NCBI RefSeq assembly: GCF_036452155.1
Contig: NZ_JAWJZY010000001.1
From: Sorlinia euscelidii
GTDB lineage: Bacteria > Pseudomonadota > Alphaproteobacteria > Acetobacterales > Acetobacteraceae
Strand: one strand, 5' to 3'
Length of the DNA: 64,000 nt
The notes under the pieces are model-generated. The model worked only from the letters and a program-made list of their open reading frames with translations, was not told the DNA's origin and did not search any database. Below are positions 54,503 through 62,873 of the stretch, one piece after another; within the stretch, counting starts at the first letter, position 1; the number at the start of each line of letters is the position of its first letter. Position numbers and translations under genes: made by a program.

Positions 54503-54865
54503 CTAGAACGAGAGTCCGCCCTCACGGGCAGCCTCAGCAAGGGCCTTGACACGGCCGTGATAGAGATAAGCGCCGCGATCAAAAACAACCGTGGAAACAC
54601 CGGCGGCGACGCCACGCTCTGCGATGAGCTTGCCGATCACACCGGCGGCCTCGACATTCGCACCGCTTTTGCCCGCATCGCGGACGGCTTTCTCAAGCGT
54701 GCTCGCACTGGCGAGCGTCCGACCTGCAGCGTCATCGATGATCTGCGCGTAAATATTTTTGCCAGAGCGGAAAACCGACAAACGCGGCCGGCCACCGCTC
54801 TTGCGGCGAAGCTGGAAACGCAACCGCTTGCGACGGCGCTCCTGCATACCATGCTGCGTAGCCAT
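54503..54865 (-). CDS. rplR: 50S ribosomal protein L18
   Basis: 120 residues; the ATG at 54865 shares one base with the rplF TAA. RPRLSVFRSGKNIYAQIIDD and the C-terminal FDRGAYLYHGRVKALAEAAREGGL are conserved L18 segments. L18 binds 5S rRNA with L5. The start at residue 7 (Met) is a possible alternative. Confidence 0.97.
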   Translation of the reverse strand: MATQHGMQERRRKRLRFQLRRKSGGRPRLSVFRSGKNIYAQIIDDAAGRTLASASTLEKAVRDAGKSGANVEAAGVIGKLIAERGVAAGVSTVVFDRGAYLYHGRVKALAEAAREGGLSF

Positions 54866-55401
54866 TATTTCTTCTTGCCTTCCTTGCGACGAAGAACCTC
54901 AGTTTCATAACGCACACCCTTGCCCTTATAAGGCTCCGGCTTGCGGAAACTACGAATATCCAGCGCGACCTGTCCGACACGCTGCTTGTCATTTCCCTCG
55001 ACGGTAATCGCCGTCGGGCGCGGCGTCGTGATTTTGACGTCGGCCGGGATGGGATAGACCACATCATGCGAGAAACCGAGATTCATGACCAGTTTCGAGC
55101 CCTGGACACTGGCGCGGAAACCCGTCCCGGTGATTTCGAGCGTTTTGGAAAAACCCTCAGAGACACCTTTGACGATGTTCGCGGCGATCGCCCGGGTGGT
55201 ACCCCACATCGTCCAGGTTTCACGCGAGCGGTTGCCGACAGGCTGAATGGCGATCTTGCCATCCTCAACCTTCGCCTCGACAAAGCGGGACAGAGGCATG
55301 CTGAGCTGGCCGCGTTTACCCTTGGCGGTAAGGATACCCCCAGCGATGGTGACATCCACGCCTGAAGGGATCGGAACCGGATATTTGCCAATACGTGACA
55401 T
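54865..55401 (-). CDS. rplF: 50S ribosomal protein L6
   Basis: 178 residues. MSRIGKYPVPIPSGVDVTIAGG start, two repeated L6 domains, and C-terminal RKPEPYKGKGVRYETEVLRRKEGKKK. L6 lies at the factor-binding side of the 50S subunit. It ends in a one-base overlap with rplR. Confidence 0.97.
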   Translation of the reverse strand: MSRIGKYPVPIPSGVDVTIAGGILTAKGKRGQLSMPLSRFVEAKVEDGKIAIQPVGNRSRETWTMWGTTRAIAANIVKGVSEGFSKTLEITGTGFRASVQGSKLVMNLGFSHDVVYPIPADVKITTPRPTAITVEGNDKQRVGQVALDIRSFRKPEPYKGKGVRYETEVLRRKEGKKK

Positions 55402-55413
55402 TGCATCCCTCCC

Positions 55414-55812
55414 TTAGAACACGCGGAAGAGGACCTCGCCGCCAACATTGGCAGCGCGGGCCTCAACGTCCGAAAGGACGCCGCGAGGTGTGGACAGGAT
55501 GGAAACGCCGAGACCAGCATAGACGCGCTGCAATTCCTTGATTTTGGAATAGACGCGACGCCCTGGCTTGGAAACGCGGTGAATCTCTTTAATGACCGGC
55601 TGGCCATCCGCGTATTTCAGCTCGACACGCAACTGGGAGACACCCTTGCGGAGTTCCTCGGTCGTGTAACCACGAATATAACCTTCGCGGCGCAGCGCCT
55701 CCAGCACGTTGGCACGCAGTTTGGACGCCGGTGCAACGCAGGAGGCGTGACGTGCACGCTGCGCGTTACGTATACGGGTGATCATATCACCCAAAGGATC
55801 GGAGAGGGACAT
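55414..55812 (-). CDS. rpsH: 30S ribosomal protein S8
   Basis: 132 residues. MSLSDPLGDMITRIRNAQRA start and the rRNA-binding C-terminal ISILSTPRGVLSDVEARAANVGGEVLFRVF. S8 nucleates the central domain of 16S rRNA and often represses the spc operon by binding its mRNA. Follows rpsN by 15 bp. Confidence 0.97.
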   Translation of the reverse strand: MSLSDPLGDMITRIRNAQRARHASCVAPASKLRANVLEALRREGYIRGYTTEELRKGVSQLRVELKYADGQPVIKEIHRVSKPGRRVYSKIKELQRVYAGLGVSILSTPRGVLSDVEARAANVGGEVLFRVF

Positions 55813-55827
55813 TGTCGTCTTAAACCC

Positions 55828-56133
55828 TTACCAGCTCGATTTAACCATACCGGGAATCTGGCCCGTTGATGCCAGATCGCGAAGCGCGATACGGCTGAGC
55901 TGGAATTTCCGATAATTGGCGCGCGGACGGCCAGAGACCTTGCACAGCAAGCGCACACGCGTGCGTGAGCCATTGCGCGGCATCTCAGCGAGTTTCAACG
56001 ACGCATCGAACCGCTCTTCCACAGGAAGAGAACGATCCTTGATGATTTCCTTAAGCGCGGTCCGCTTCGCACGATCGCGCTGCGCCATTTGCGCGCGCTT
56101 CGCGTTGCGGTTCACGGCGGAGACTTTTGCCAT
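55828..56133 (-). CDS. rpsN: 30S ribosomal protein S14
   Basis: 101 residues from ATG 56133. The long, zinc-free S14 type: no CxxC pairs, with MAKVSAVNRNAKRAQMAQRD and the C-terminal RPRANYRKFQLSRIALRDLASTG. Located between rplE and rpsH as usual. The 115-bp gap to rplE is larger than most gaps in the cluster. Confidence 0.97.
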   Translation of the reverse strand: MAKVSAVNRNAKRAQMAQRDRAKRTALKEIIKDRSLPVEERFDASLKLAEMPRNGSRTRVRLLCKVSGRPRANYRKFQLSRIALRDLASTGQIPGMVKSSW

Positions 56134-56248
56134 GCTAAACTTTCTCCCGGAACCTGTCGGGCCAATCCCGACGGTTTTCCAAACAGCGTGTCTATAAAGG
56201 CGCCCTTCGCCTCTTTGCAATCAAAAAACGAAAGGCACCACGAAACTT

Positions 56249-56815
56249 TCAGGCCGCGAACGGCAGGTCAAAGGCTTTCAGCAATGCTTTGGCCTCATCA
56301 TCGCTCTGTGCATTTGTCACGAAAATGATGTCCATGCCGCGCACTGAATCAACTTTGTCATATTGGATTTCAGGGAACACAATCTGCTCCTTGATGCCCA
56401 TCGCGAAGTTGCCGCGACCATCGAAGCCCTTATTTGCCGGAAGCCCGCGGAAGTCACGAATGCGCGGCATCGCGATCGTAACGAGACGATCGAGAAACTC
56501 ATACATACGTGCGCGACGCAGCGTGACCTTACAGCCAATCGGCAGGCCCTCGCGGATTTTGAAACCGGCGATCGCCTTGCGTGCCAACGTCTTGACCGGC
56601 TTCTGACCTGCGATCAGCGCCATCTCCGCGACGGCGGCATCCAGTTTTTTCTGATCGCCTGCCGCTTCACCGACGCCCATATTAAGGACGATCTTCTCAA
56701 GCTTCGGCACTTGCAGAATGTTTTTATAGCCAAACTGCTGACGAAGCTGCTCACGGATCTCCTGCTGGTAACGTTCCTGCAGGCGCGGCAGAGCGTGTGC
56801 GTGTTTGTCGCTCAT
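56249..56815 (-). CDS. rplE: 50S ribosomal protein L5
   Basis: 188 residues. LQERYQQEIREQLRQQFGYKNI, PKLEKIVLNMGVGEA, TLRRARMYEFLDRLVTIAMPRIRDFRG and the C-terminal VTNAQSDDEAKALLKAF match L5, the 5S rRNA-binding protein contacting P-site tRNA. Lies between rplX and rpsN. Confidence 0.98.
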   Translation of the reverse strand: MSDKHAHALPRLQERYQQEIREQLRQQFGYKNILQVPKLEKIVLNMGVGEAAGDQKKLDAAVAEMALIAGQKPVKTLARKAIAGFKIREGLPIGCKVTLRRARMYEFLDRLVTIAMPRIRDFRGLPANKGFDGRGNFAMGIKEQIVFPEIQYDKVDSVRGMDIIFVTNAQSDDEAKALLKAFDLPFAA

Positions 56816-56824
56816 ATCGCCCCC

Positions 56825-57145
56825 TTAGCCTTCGATAATCTCGCCGGTCGCCTTGGCGACGCGCGCTTTGCGGCCGTCATCAAGAACGCGGAAACCAACA
56901 CGGGTCGGCTTGCCACTCTTCGGATCGATAAGTTTAAGATTTGAGAGATGCACAGGCATCTCCTTCGCAATGATGCCGCCCTCTTCATTCTGGCGGCTCG
57001 GCTTCGTGTGGCGTTTCGCAATGGCGACGCCACGGACGACAGCCTTCTCAACCTTGGGAAGGATGGACATCACCTCACCCCGCACGCCTTTGGACGCACC
57101 GGAAATGACCACAACCTGATCACCCTTTTTAATACGCGCGGCCAT
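56825..57145 (-). CDS. rplX: 50S ribosomal protein L24
   Basis: 106 residues; its ATG shares one base with the rplN stop. The KOW motif KKGDQVVVISGASKGVRGEV is at the N-terminus, followed by NEEGGIIAKEMPVHLSNLKL. L24 is an assembly initiator at the 5' end of 23S rRNA and near the tunnel exit. Confidence 0.97.
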   Translation of the reverse strand: MAARIKKGDQVVVISGASKGVRGEVMSILPKVEKAVVRGVAIAKRHTKPSRQNEEGGIIAKEMPVHLSNLKLIDPKSGKPTRVGFRVLDDGRKARVAKATGEIIEG

Positions 57146-57513
57146 TACAGGACCTCCGGAGCCAGGGAGATGATTTTCATGAACTTGCGGGCACGCAGCT
57201 CACGCACGACGGGGCCGAAGATACGCGTACCAATGGGCTCCATAGACTTGTTGATCAGCACCGCCGCGTTTTTGTCAAAACGAATGGCACTGCCATCCGC
57301 ACGACGCACCGGATAAGAGGTGCGGACGATGACCGCCTGATGGACATCACCTTTTTTGACTTTACCGCGCGGAATCGCCTCCTTGACGGAAACGACGATC
57401 ACGTCGCCGACCGAAGCGGTTTTACGCTTGGAACCGCCCAGCACCTTGATGCACTGCACCCGACGCGCACCGGAATTATCCGCAACGTCAAGGTTGGTCT
57501 CGGGATGGATCAT
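57145..57513 (-). CDS. rplN: 50S ribosomal protein L14
   Basis: 122 residues. MIHPETNLDVADNSGARRVQCIKVLGG start, RGKVKKGDVHQAVIVRTSYPVRR and the C-terminal RELRARKFMKIISLAPEVL. L14 lies at the intersubunit bridge B8. One-base overlap with rplX. Confidence 0.98.
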   Translation of the reverse strand: MIHPETNLDVADNSGARRVQCIKVLGGSKRKTASVGDVIVVSVKEAIPRGKVKKGDVHQAVIVRTSYPVRRADGSAIRFDKNAAVLINKSMEPIGTRIFGPVVRELRARKFMKIISLAPEVL

Positions 57514-57527
57514 TTTTAGCCCCCTAT

Positions 57528-57809
57528 TTAAGCCGAAACAGGGCTGGCGTCAGCTGCGGGCGCACCAAGTGCCGCACCGTTGCGCGTAACAACCATCCAC
57601 GTCTTGCGTTTTGAAATCGGCGCACATTCTTCGATACGGACGGTATCGCCGATTTTGCACTCATTCAGCTCATCATGCGCCGCATATTTCTTGGAGCGGC
57701 GAATAAACTTTTTATAAAGCGGGTGCATAACGCGACGATGCACGAGGACGGTCACCGTCTTGTCCATCTTATCACTAGTCACTCGCCCAGTCAGGACACG
57801 CCTTGGCAT
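57528..57809 (-). CDS. rpsQ: 30S ribosomal protein S17
   Basis: 93 residues from ATG 57809; longer upstream readings run into rpmC. MPRRVLTGRVTSDKMDKTVTV, then HPLYKKFIRRSKKYAAHDE and DTVRIEECAPISKRKTW are typical of S17. The last ~15 residues (Ala-rich) extend past the usual core. S17 binds the 5' domain of 16S rRNA. Confidence 0.97.
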   Translation of the reverse strand: MPRRVLTGRVTSDKMDKTVTVLVHRRVMHPLYKKFIRRSKKYAAHDELNECKIGDTVRIEECAPISKRKTWMVVTRNGAALGAPAADASPVSA

Positions 57810-57822
57810 TGTCCGTCTCCTC

Positions 57823-58056
57823 TCAGGACTTAACGGCGGACGTTTTTGCGCCCGCACTGTTCTTCGATTGATGCAAAACTGTCTTGATCCGCGCGACAGC
57901 ACGACGCAGCAGCCGCACCCGGCCCGCACCTTCAGACTGCCCGGTCGCAGCCTGGAAACGCAGATTCAGCTGCTCTTTTTTCAGATCAAGCAGAAGAGCC
58001 TCAAGCTCATCAGACGTCTTGCCGCGTAGATCGGCGACTTTGAACGTGTCGGCCAT
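57823..58056 (-). CDS. rpmC: 50S ribosomal protein L29
   Basis: 77 residues from ATG 58056, 9 bp after GGAG; an ATG three codons upstream directly abuts that site and is less likely. L29 pattern LRGKTSDELEALLLDLKKEQLNLRFQAATGQ with the basic second helix VRLLRRAVARIKTVL. It sits at the tunnel exit near L23. It starts one base after the rplP stop. Confidence 0.96.
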   Translation of the reverse strand: MADTFKVADLRGKTSDELEALLLDLKKEQLNLRFQAATGQSEGAGRVRLLRRAVARIKTVLHQSKNSAGAKTSAVKS

Positions 58057-58057
58057 C

Positions 58058-58474
58058 TCAGGCATCTCCAATGCGTGTAATGAACTTGGTCTTAATCGGC
58101 AGTTTCGCCGCGCCGAGTTCGAGCGCATGGCGCGCGACATCAGGCGGCACGCCCTCAATCTCGAAAAGGACGCGGCCCGGCTTGACGCGTGCGACCCAAT
58201 ATTCAGGCGAGCCCTTACCCGAGCCCATCCGCACCTCAGCCGGCTTGGTGGAAACCGGAAGATCCGGGAAAATGCGGATCCAGACACGACCTGCGCGCTT
58301 CATCGCACGCGTAATCGCACGACGAGATGCCTCAATCTGGCGCGCCGTGATCCTCTCGGGCTCAAGCGCTTTCAGGCCGAACGCGCCGAAATTCAGCGTC
58401 GTTCCACCTTTTGCGAGGCCGTGGATACGGCCTTTATGGGCTTTGCGAAACTTCGTCCGCTTGGGGGAAAGCAT
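58058..58474 (-). CDS. rplP: 50S ribosomal protein L16
   Basis: 138 residues. MLSPKRTKFRKAHKGRIHGLAKGG, then ITARQIEASRRAITRAMKRAGRVWIRIFPD and KPAEVRMGSGKGSPEYWVARVKPGR are diagnostic. L16 contacts A-site tRNA. The rpsC stop lies 47 bp upstream, but the rpsC frame is coding-like up to 3 bp before this start (see rpsC). Confidence 0.98.
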   Translation of the reverse strand: MLSPKRTKFRKAHKGRIHGLAKGGTTLNFGAFGLKALEPERITARQIEASRRAITRAMKRAGRVWIRIFPDLPVSTKPAEVRMGSGKGSPEYWVARVKPGRVLFEIEGVPPDVARHALELGAAKLPIKTKFITRIGDA

Positions 58475-58521
58475 GATCAGTTATCCTCACGCGCCTCACG
58501 ACGCTTGTTTTGAACTTCGAC

Positions 58522-59199
58522 TCAACGCTGCGGCGCTTGCTCAGCGGCACGACGGTCCTGGGCAAGGGGGTCATGCGCCATGACATCGCCTTTAAAGATC
58601 CAGACCTTCACACCGCAAGTGCCATAGGTCGTCTTTGCCGTTGCCACGCCGTAATCAATATCCGCACGAAGCGTATGAAGCGGCACGCGACCTTCACGAT
58701 ACCACTCAATACGCGCGATTTCGGCACCGCCGAGACGACCGGAGCAATTGATCCGGATCCCCTGCGCCCCGAGGCGCATCGCGGATTGCACGGCGCGTTT
58801 CATCGCCCGGCGGAACGCCACGCGGCGCTCAAGCTGCTGCGCGATGTTTTCCGCAACAAGTGTCGAGTCAATTTCAGGCTTGCGGATTTCCACGATGTTA
58901 AGCGCGACGTCAGCCTTCGCCATACGGCTCAGATCTTTACGAAGCGCGTCAATATCCTGACCTTTTTTACCGATCACGACACCCGGACGGGCTGCGTAGA
59001 TCGTGACGCGAGGCTTTTTGGCCGGACGCTCGATCACAACGCGGGAAACACCGGCACCTGCGAGCTTGCGACGAAGATATGCCCGAAGCTTGAGGTCCTC
59101 ATGAAGAAGATTCGCGTAATCCTGGCCCGCATACCAGCGGCTGTCCCAGGTGCGATTGACACCGAGCCGAAGCCCGATCGGATTGACTTTATGTCCCAT
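58522..59199 (-). CDS. rpsC: 30S ribosomal protein S3
   Basis: 225 residues. MGHKVNPIGLRLGVNRTWDSRW start, KH domain with RPGVVIGKKGQDIDALRKDL, and C-terminal LHTLRADIDYGVATAKTTYGTCGVKVWIFKGD. S3 lies at the mRNA entry. Oddity: after the TGA at 58522-58524 the same frame stays open for 14 more codons (VEVQNKRREAREDN) and stops at 58477, 2 bp before rplP. That tail is charged like usual S3 C-termini, so the TGA may be a recent nonsense change or a base error. The protein core is complete either way. Confidence 0.96.
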   Translation of the reverse strand: MGHKVNPIGLRLGVNRTWDSRWYAGQDYANLLHEDLKLRAYLRRKLAGAGVSRVVIERPAKKPRVTIYAARPGVVIGKKGQDIDALRKDLSRMAKADVALNIVEIRKPEIDSTLVAENIAQQLERRVAFRRAMKRAVQSAMRLGAQGIRINCSGRLGGAEIARIEWYREGRVPLHTLRADIDYGVATAKTTYGTCGVKVWIFKGDVMAHDPLAQDRRAAEQAPQR

Positions 59200-59200
59200 A

Positions 59201-59638
59201 TCAGGCCGCCTTCTGTTCTGCTACGTCTTTGCGCTTGCGAGTCTTCTTCGCAGGGGCATCTTCTGTCGCAGCCCGCTCAGCGACCACGATTTTGATGTGG
59301 CTGAAGAACTTCTCAATCCGGGCGGAGCGACCACGACCACGCGCATGAAAGCGCTTCATGACGATTGATTTACCGACCTCCGCCGACTTCACCACCAGCT
59401 GATCCACATCAAGCTGATGATTATTTTCAGCGTTTGCAATCGCGCTTTCAAGAGTCTTACGCACCTGCTGCGCAATGCGACGGCGGGAGAAAGTCAGCGC
59501 CGCAATCGCCTTGTCAGCCGGCAGGTTGCGGATCATGGCCGCAACCAGGTCAAGCTTGCGCGGGCTGACACGAACATTGCGTGCCACGGCCTGCGCCTCA
59601 TTATCGGCAAGTGTGCGAATATGCTTTGGCTTGCTCAT
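59201..59638 (-). CDS. rplV: 50S ribosomal protein L22
   Basis: 145 residues from ATG 59638; upstream in-frame starts fall inside rpsS. Core ARNVRVSPRKLDLVAAMIRNLPADKAIAAL and the hairpin/tail MKRFHARGRGRSARIEKFFSHIKIVV. The C-terminal ~25 residues (Lys/Arg/Ala) extend beyond the ~110-residue E. coli protein. L22 lines the exit tunnel. One base separates it from rpsC. Confidence 0.97.
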   Translation of the reverse strand: MSKPKHIRTLADNEAQAVARNVRVSPRKLDLVAAMIRNLPADKAIAALTFSRRRIAQQVRKTLESAIANAENNHQLDVDQLVVKSAEVGKSIVMKRFHARGRGRSARIEKFFSHIKIVVAERAATEDAPAKKTRKRKDVAEQKAA

Positions 59639-59639
59639 C

Positions 59640-59918
59640 TCAGCCCCGCTTCGACTTTTTATCGGACGCATGGCCCGTGAATGTGCGCGTCGGGGAAAAC
59701 TCGCCGAACTTATGTCCGACCATATTTTCCGTCACTTGCACAGGCAGGAATTTGCGCCCGTTATACACACCAAATGTCAGGCCCACAAATTGCGGCAGGA
59801 TCGTTGAACGACGTGACCAGATTTTGATCACCTCATTGCGACCCGACGCACGTGAAGCTTCTGCCTTACCAAACAAGTACCCGTCGACGAACGGGCCTTT
59901 CCAGACGGAACGTGCCAT
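59640..59918 (-). CDS. rpsS: 30S ribosomal protein S19
   Basis: 92 residues. MARSVWKGPFVDGYLF, then IKIWSRRSTILPQFVGLTFGVYNGRKF and VTENMVGHKFGEFSPTRTF are fully typical. S19 lies in the 30S head and binds 16S rRNA with S13. Between rplB and rplV as standard. Confidence 0.98.
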   Translation of the reverse strand: MARSVWKGPFVDGYLFGKAEASRASGRNEVIKIWSRRSTILPQFVGLTFGVYNGRKFLPVQVTENMVGHKFGEFSPTRTFTGHASDKKSKRG

Positions 59919-59936
59919 CTCTCTAATGCCCCTCTC

Positions 59937-60767
59937 TTACTTACCGGTCTTGCGGCGGCGGATAATCAAGCTATCCGTGCGCTTGTTGCTACGCGTTTTG
60001 TAACCTTTTGTCGGCTTACCCCAAGGCGTCACCGGATGACGCCCGCCTGAAGTACGGCCCTCACCACCACCATGCGGGTGATCAACCGGGTTCATGACAA
60101 CACCACGGTTATGTGGGCGGCGCCCCAGCCAACGATTGCGACCGGCCTTGCCAATATGCTGGTTCATATTATCCGGGTTTGAGACGGCACCGACTGTCGC
60201 CATGCATTCTCCGCGGACAAGACGCAACTCACCGGATTGCAGCTTGATCTGCGCGTAACCGGCATCCTTGCCGACAAGCTGGGCGTAAGTCCCGGCTGAA
60301 CGCGCGACCTTGCCACCTGCACCGATCTTGAGCTCAATATTATGGACGATCGTGCCCACCGGCATCGCCGCCAGCGGCATCGCATTGCCGGGCTTGACGT
60401 CAACCCGCGCACCTGCAACGACACGATCCCCTGACTTCACGCGTTGCGGCGCGAGGATGTAAGCAAGCTCACCATCATCATATTTGATGAGCGCGATGAA
60501 AGAAGTGCGGTTCGGGTCATATTCCAGCCGCTCAATCGTGCCCGCAACATCGAATTTGCGACGTTTGAAATCAACGTAACGGTAGGACTGCTTGTGCCCA
60601 CCGCCACGGAAGCGCGACGTTGTGCGTCCGTGATTATTACGACCGCCGGATTTGTTCTTACCTTCCGTCAGCTGCTTGACGGGTTTCCCCTTATGCAGCT
60701 CGCTCCGGTCAATAAGGACGGTGCCACGAAGGCTGGGCGTCGTCGGATTAAAGTGTTTTAGTGCCAT
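59937..60767 (-). CDS. rplB: 50S ribosomal protein L2
   Basis: 276 residues. NNHGRTTSRFRGGGHKQSYRYVDFKR, GDRVVAGARVDVKPGNAMPL, and the peptidyl-transferase region GVVMNPVDHPHGGGEGRT with the conserved His residues. L2 is needed for subunit joining and peptidyl transfer. Follows rplW by 16 bp. Confidence 0.98.
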   Translation of the reverse strand: MALKHFNPTTPSLRGTVLIDRSELHKGKPVKQLTEGKNKSGGRNNHGRTTSRFRGGGHKQSYRYVDFKRRKFDVAGTIERLEYDPNRTSFIALIKYDDGELAYILAPQRVKSGDRVVAGARVDVKPGNAMPLAAMPVGTIVHNIELKIGAGGKVARSAGTYAQLVGKDAGYAQIKLQSGELRLVRGECMATVGAVSNPDNMNQHIGKAGRNRWLGRRPHNRGVVMNPVDHPHGGGEGRTSGGRHPVTPWGKPTKGYKTRSNKRTDSLIIRRRKTGK

Positions 60768-60783
60768 GATTCCCTGCCCCGCG

Positions 60784-61125
60784 TCAGCTCAGCTTCGCCG
60801 TGAGGTCGATCGACTGACCATCCGCGAGCTTGACATATGCTTTCTTGGTGTCAGAGCGGCGACCTGGCCGCCCCTTGAACATTTTGCTCTTGCCCTTCTG
60901 AACGAGGGTGTTCACCGAAAGCACCTTCACGTTAAACAGCGTCTCGACCGCGATTTTGATCTCAGGCTTGGACGCCTCAAGTGCGACGCGGAAGACGACG
61001 TGGTTATTCTCTGAAAGAGCTGTCGCCTTCTCAGTGATGACGGGCGCGCGGATGATGTCAAACATCGCCTCACGGCTCATGCGGGCGGCCTTTTCACGGC
61101 GCGCCAGAACGGTTGTCGTGCTCAT
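60784..61125 (-). CDS. rplW: 50S ribosomal protein L23
   Basis: 113 residues from ATG 61125, overlapping the rplD stop by ATGA. A second candidate start at residue 16 (MSREAMFDIIRAP) is nearer the usual L23 N-terminus, but the coupling favours the longer form. Core APVITEKATALSENNHVVFRVA and KIAVETLFNVKVLSVNTL. L23 docks trigger factor and SRP at the exit tunnel. Confidence 0.95.
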   Translation of the reverse strand: MSTTTVLARREKAARMSREAMFDIIRAPVITEKATALSENNHVVFRVALEASKPEIKIAVETLFNVKVLSVNTLVQKGKSKMFKGRPGRRSDTKKAYVKLADGQSIDLTAKLS

Positions 61126-61739
61126 GCCAGGCGCTCCTTCAGGCCATCAAGCCCGGCGCGCGTCACGACAAGCACCTCATGATTGAGGATATCGTAAACA
61201 TTGGCACCGATCGACGGCATCACATCAATCTTATGCAGGTTGCGGATGGCACGCCCAAAACCGACATCCGGATTGACACCATCAACAATCAAAGCCGATG
61301 TCAGGCCGAGAGCCTTCATTTTGGCTTCGGCATCACGTGTTTTCTGCACGCCGGTCACAGCCTCCAGGATGACGACCTTCCCTTCCGCGGCTTTCTGCGA
61401 CAATGCAGAAATCAAGCCAAGGCGGCGCACTTTTTTCGGCAGGTCATAACCATGGTCACGCACAACCGGCCCGTGCACCACACCACCTGTACGGAATTGC
61501 GGGGCGCGCAACGAACCCTGGCGCGCAGAGCCTGTGCCTTTCTGGCGATAGGGCTTCTTGGTCGTGCCGGAAATTTCGCCCATGCCTTTGACACGGTGTG
61601 TGCCAGCACGACGTTTGGCAAGCTGCCAATGCACGACGCGGGCCATAATGTCATTGCGCGGCGTGATGCCGAACAATTCCTCCGGAAGGGTCACCTTACC
61701 GGCGCTTCCGTTATCGAGGGTCTTGATCTCGTATTCCAT
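61122..61739 (-). CDS. rplD: 50S ribosomal protein L4
   Basis: 205 residues from ATG 61739, with GAGG upstream; longer readings overlap the rplC stop. Internal loop KPYRQKGTGSARQGSLRAPQFRTGG and GPVVRDHGYDLPKKVRRLGL are diagnostic. L4 lines the exit tunnel and in enteric bacteria represses the S10 operon; whether that holds here is unknown. Confidence 0.97.
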   Translation of the reverse strand: MEYEIKTLDNGSAGKVTLPEELFGITPRNDIMARVVHWQLAKRRAGTHRVKGMGEISGTTKKPYRQKGTGSARQGSLRAPQFRTGGVVHGPVVRDHGYDLPKKVRRLGLISALSQKAAEGKVVILEAVTGVQKTRDAEAKMKALGLTSALIVDGVNPDVGFGRAIRNLHKIDVMPSIGANVYDILNHEVLVVTRAGLDGLKERLA

Positions 61740-61750
61740 GCCCTCAGTCC

Positions 61751-62434
61751 TCAACCGGCGGCCGTCAGAGTCGCAGCCGGATACGGCGCGTCAGCGTGAC
61801 GGTCCTTCTTGATCGCATCGCGAATCAGCACCGTGCCGTTTTTGGCACCCGGGACCGAACCACGAACCATAATGAGATTACGCTCTTCATCCACCGCGGC
61901 GACTTCGAGGTTCAGCGTGGTGATGCGCTCATCACCAAGATGACCGGCCATTTTCTTGCCTTTGAAGACCTTGCCGGGATCCTGACGCTGTCCCGTCGAA
62001 CCGTGTGAACGGTGACTGATGGAAACGCCGTGCGAGGCTTCGAGACCGGCAAAGTTCCAGCGCTTCATGGCGCCGGCAAAACCCTTACCTTTACTCGTTG
62101 CGGTCACGTCCACTTTCTGGCCCACGACGAAATGCGCGGCTGAAAGGCGTGTCCCCGCCTCAAGCACCGCATCGTCACTGACACGAAATTCGACGAGCTT
62201 CCTGCAGGGCTCAACCTTCGCGGCGGCGAAATGCCCACGCATGGGCTTGGAGACGTTTTTGACTTTTGCCTTGCCCATACCGAGTTGCACGGCCGTATAG
62301 CCGTCACGCTCAACATTACGGGTGGAGACAACCGTCACATCGTCGAGATGAAGAACGGTGACAGGCACGTGTGTGCCGTCTTCCTTGAAGAGTCGGGTCA
62401 TGCCCAACTTTTTTGCGATCAATCCGGTGCGCAT
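61751..62434 (-). CDS. rplC: 50S ribosomal protein L3
   Basis: 227 residues from ATG 62434 (MRTGLIAKKLGMTRLF), the canonical L3 start. An upstream in-frame extension of ten residues reaches into the rpsJ end and is unlikely. The GKGFAGAMKRWNFAG and ASHGVSISHRSHGSTGQRQDPGKVFKGKKMAGHLG loop is the part that reaches the peptidyl-transferase centre. Second gene of the S10 part. Confidence 0.97.
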   Translation of the reverse strand: MRTGLIAKKLGMTRLFKEDGTHVPVTVLHLDDVTVVSTRNVERDGYTAVQLGMGKAKVKNVSKPMRGHFAAAKVEPCRKLVEFRVSDDAVLEAGTRLSAAHFVVGQKVDVTATSKGKGFAGAMKRWNFAGLEASHGVSISHRSHGSTGQRQDPGKVFKGKKMAGHLGDERITTLNLEVAAVDEERNLIMVRGSVPGAKNGTVLIRDAIKKDRHADAPYPAATLTAAG

Positions 62435-62444
62435 CGTCTGGACC

Positions 62445-62753
62445 TTAAAGCTTGATCTCGACATCGACGCCAGCGGCGAGGTCGAGCTTCATGAGGGCGT
62501 CCACGGTCTGCGGGGTCGGCTCGACAATATCGAGCAGGCGGCGGTGAGTCCGAATTTCGAACTGCTCGCGGCTTTTCTTATCCACATGTGGCGAGCGGTT
62601 AACAGTAAAACGCTCAATATGCGTCGGTAGCGGGATGGGACCCCGAACCTGCGCACCCGTGCGCTTCGCCGTGTTCACGATCTCCTTCGTGCTGTTATCG
62701 AGCACGCGGTGGTCGTATGCCTTGAGGCGAATGCGGATGTTTTGGCTGTCCAT
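62445..62753 (-). CDS. rpsJ: 30S ribosomal protein S10
   Basis: 102 residues. IRIRLKAYDHRVLDNSTKEIVNTAKRTGAQVRGPIPLPT and the C-terminal RLLDIVEPTPQTVDALMKLDLAAGVDVEIKL are fully conserved. S10 acts in the 30S head and as NusE in antitermination. First gene of the S10 operon after tuf; 120 bp with a GC hairpin separate them. Confidence 0.98.
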   Translation of the reverse strand: MDSQNIRIRLKAYDHRVLDNSTKEIVNTAKRTGAQVRGPIPLPTHIERFTVNRSPHVDKKSREQFEIRTHRRLLDIVEPTPQTVDALMKLDLAAGVDVEIKL

Positions 62754-62814
62754 CTTTATAAATCGTCCAACTCAATAAGGTTCGGGGGCTACCCTGCTCC
62801 TTCTAAGCCTCGAA

Positions 62815-62850
62815 GGCTGACCCGACCAGGTGCGCCCGGTCAGGTCAGCC
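62815..62850 (-). terminator. GC-rich hairpin between tuf and rpsJ
   Basis: GGCTGACC at 62815-62822 pairs with GGTCAGCC at 62843-62850. Inside, GACC and GGTC also pair, giving a long interrupted stem. No T tract follows in either direction, so it may be a processing, attenuation or factor-dependent termination site that sets the tuf/rpsJ ratio. Confidence 0.45.
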
Positions 62851-62873
62851 CCCATAAGAGGCTATATTTTCGT

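Noticed and set aside
61113..61799. Plus-strand frame opposite rplD
   Set aside because: Antisense to L4, no domain, no RBS.
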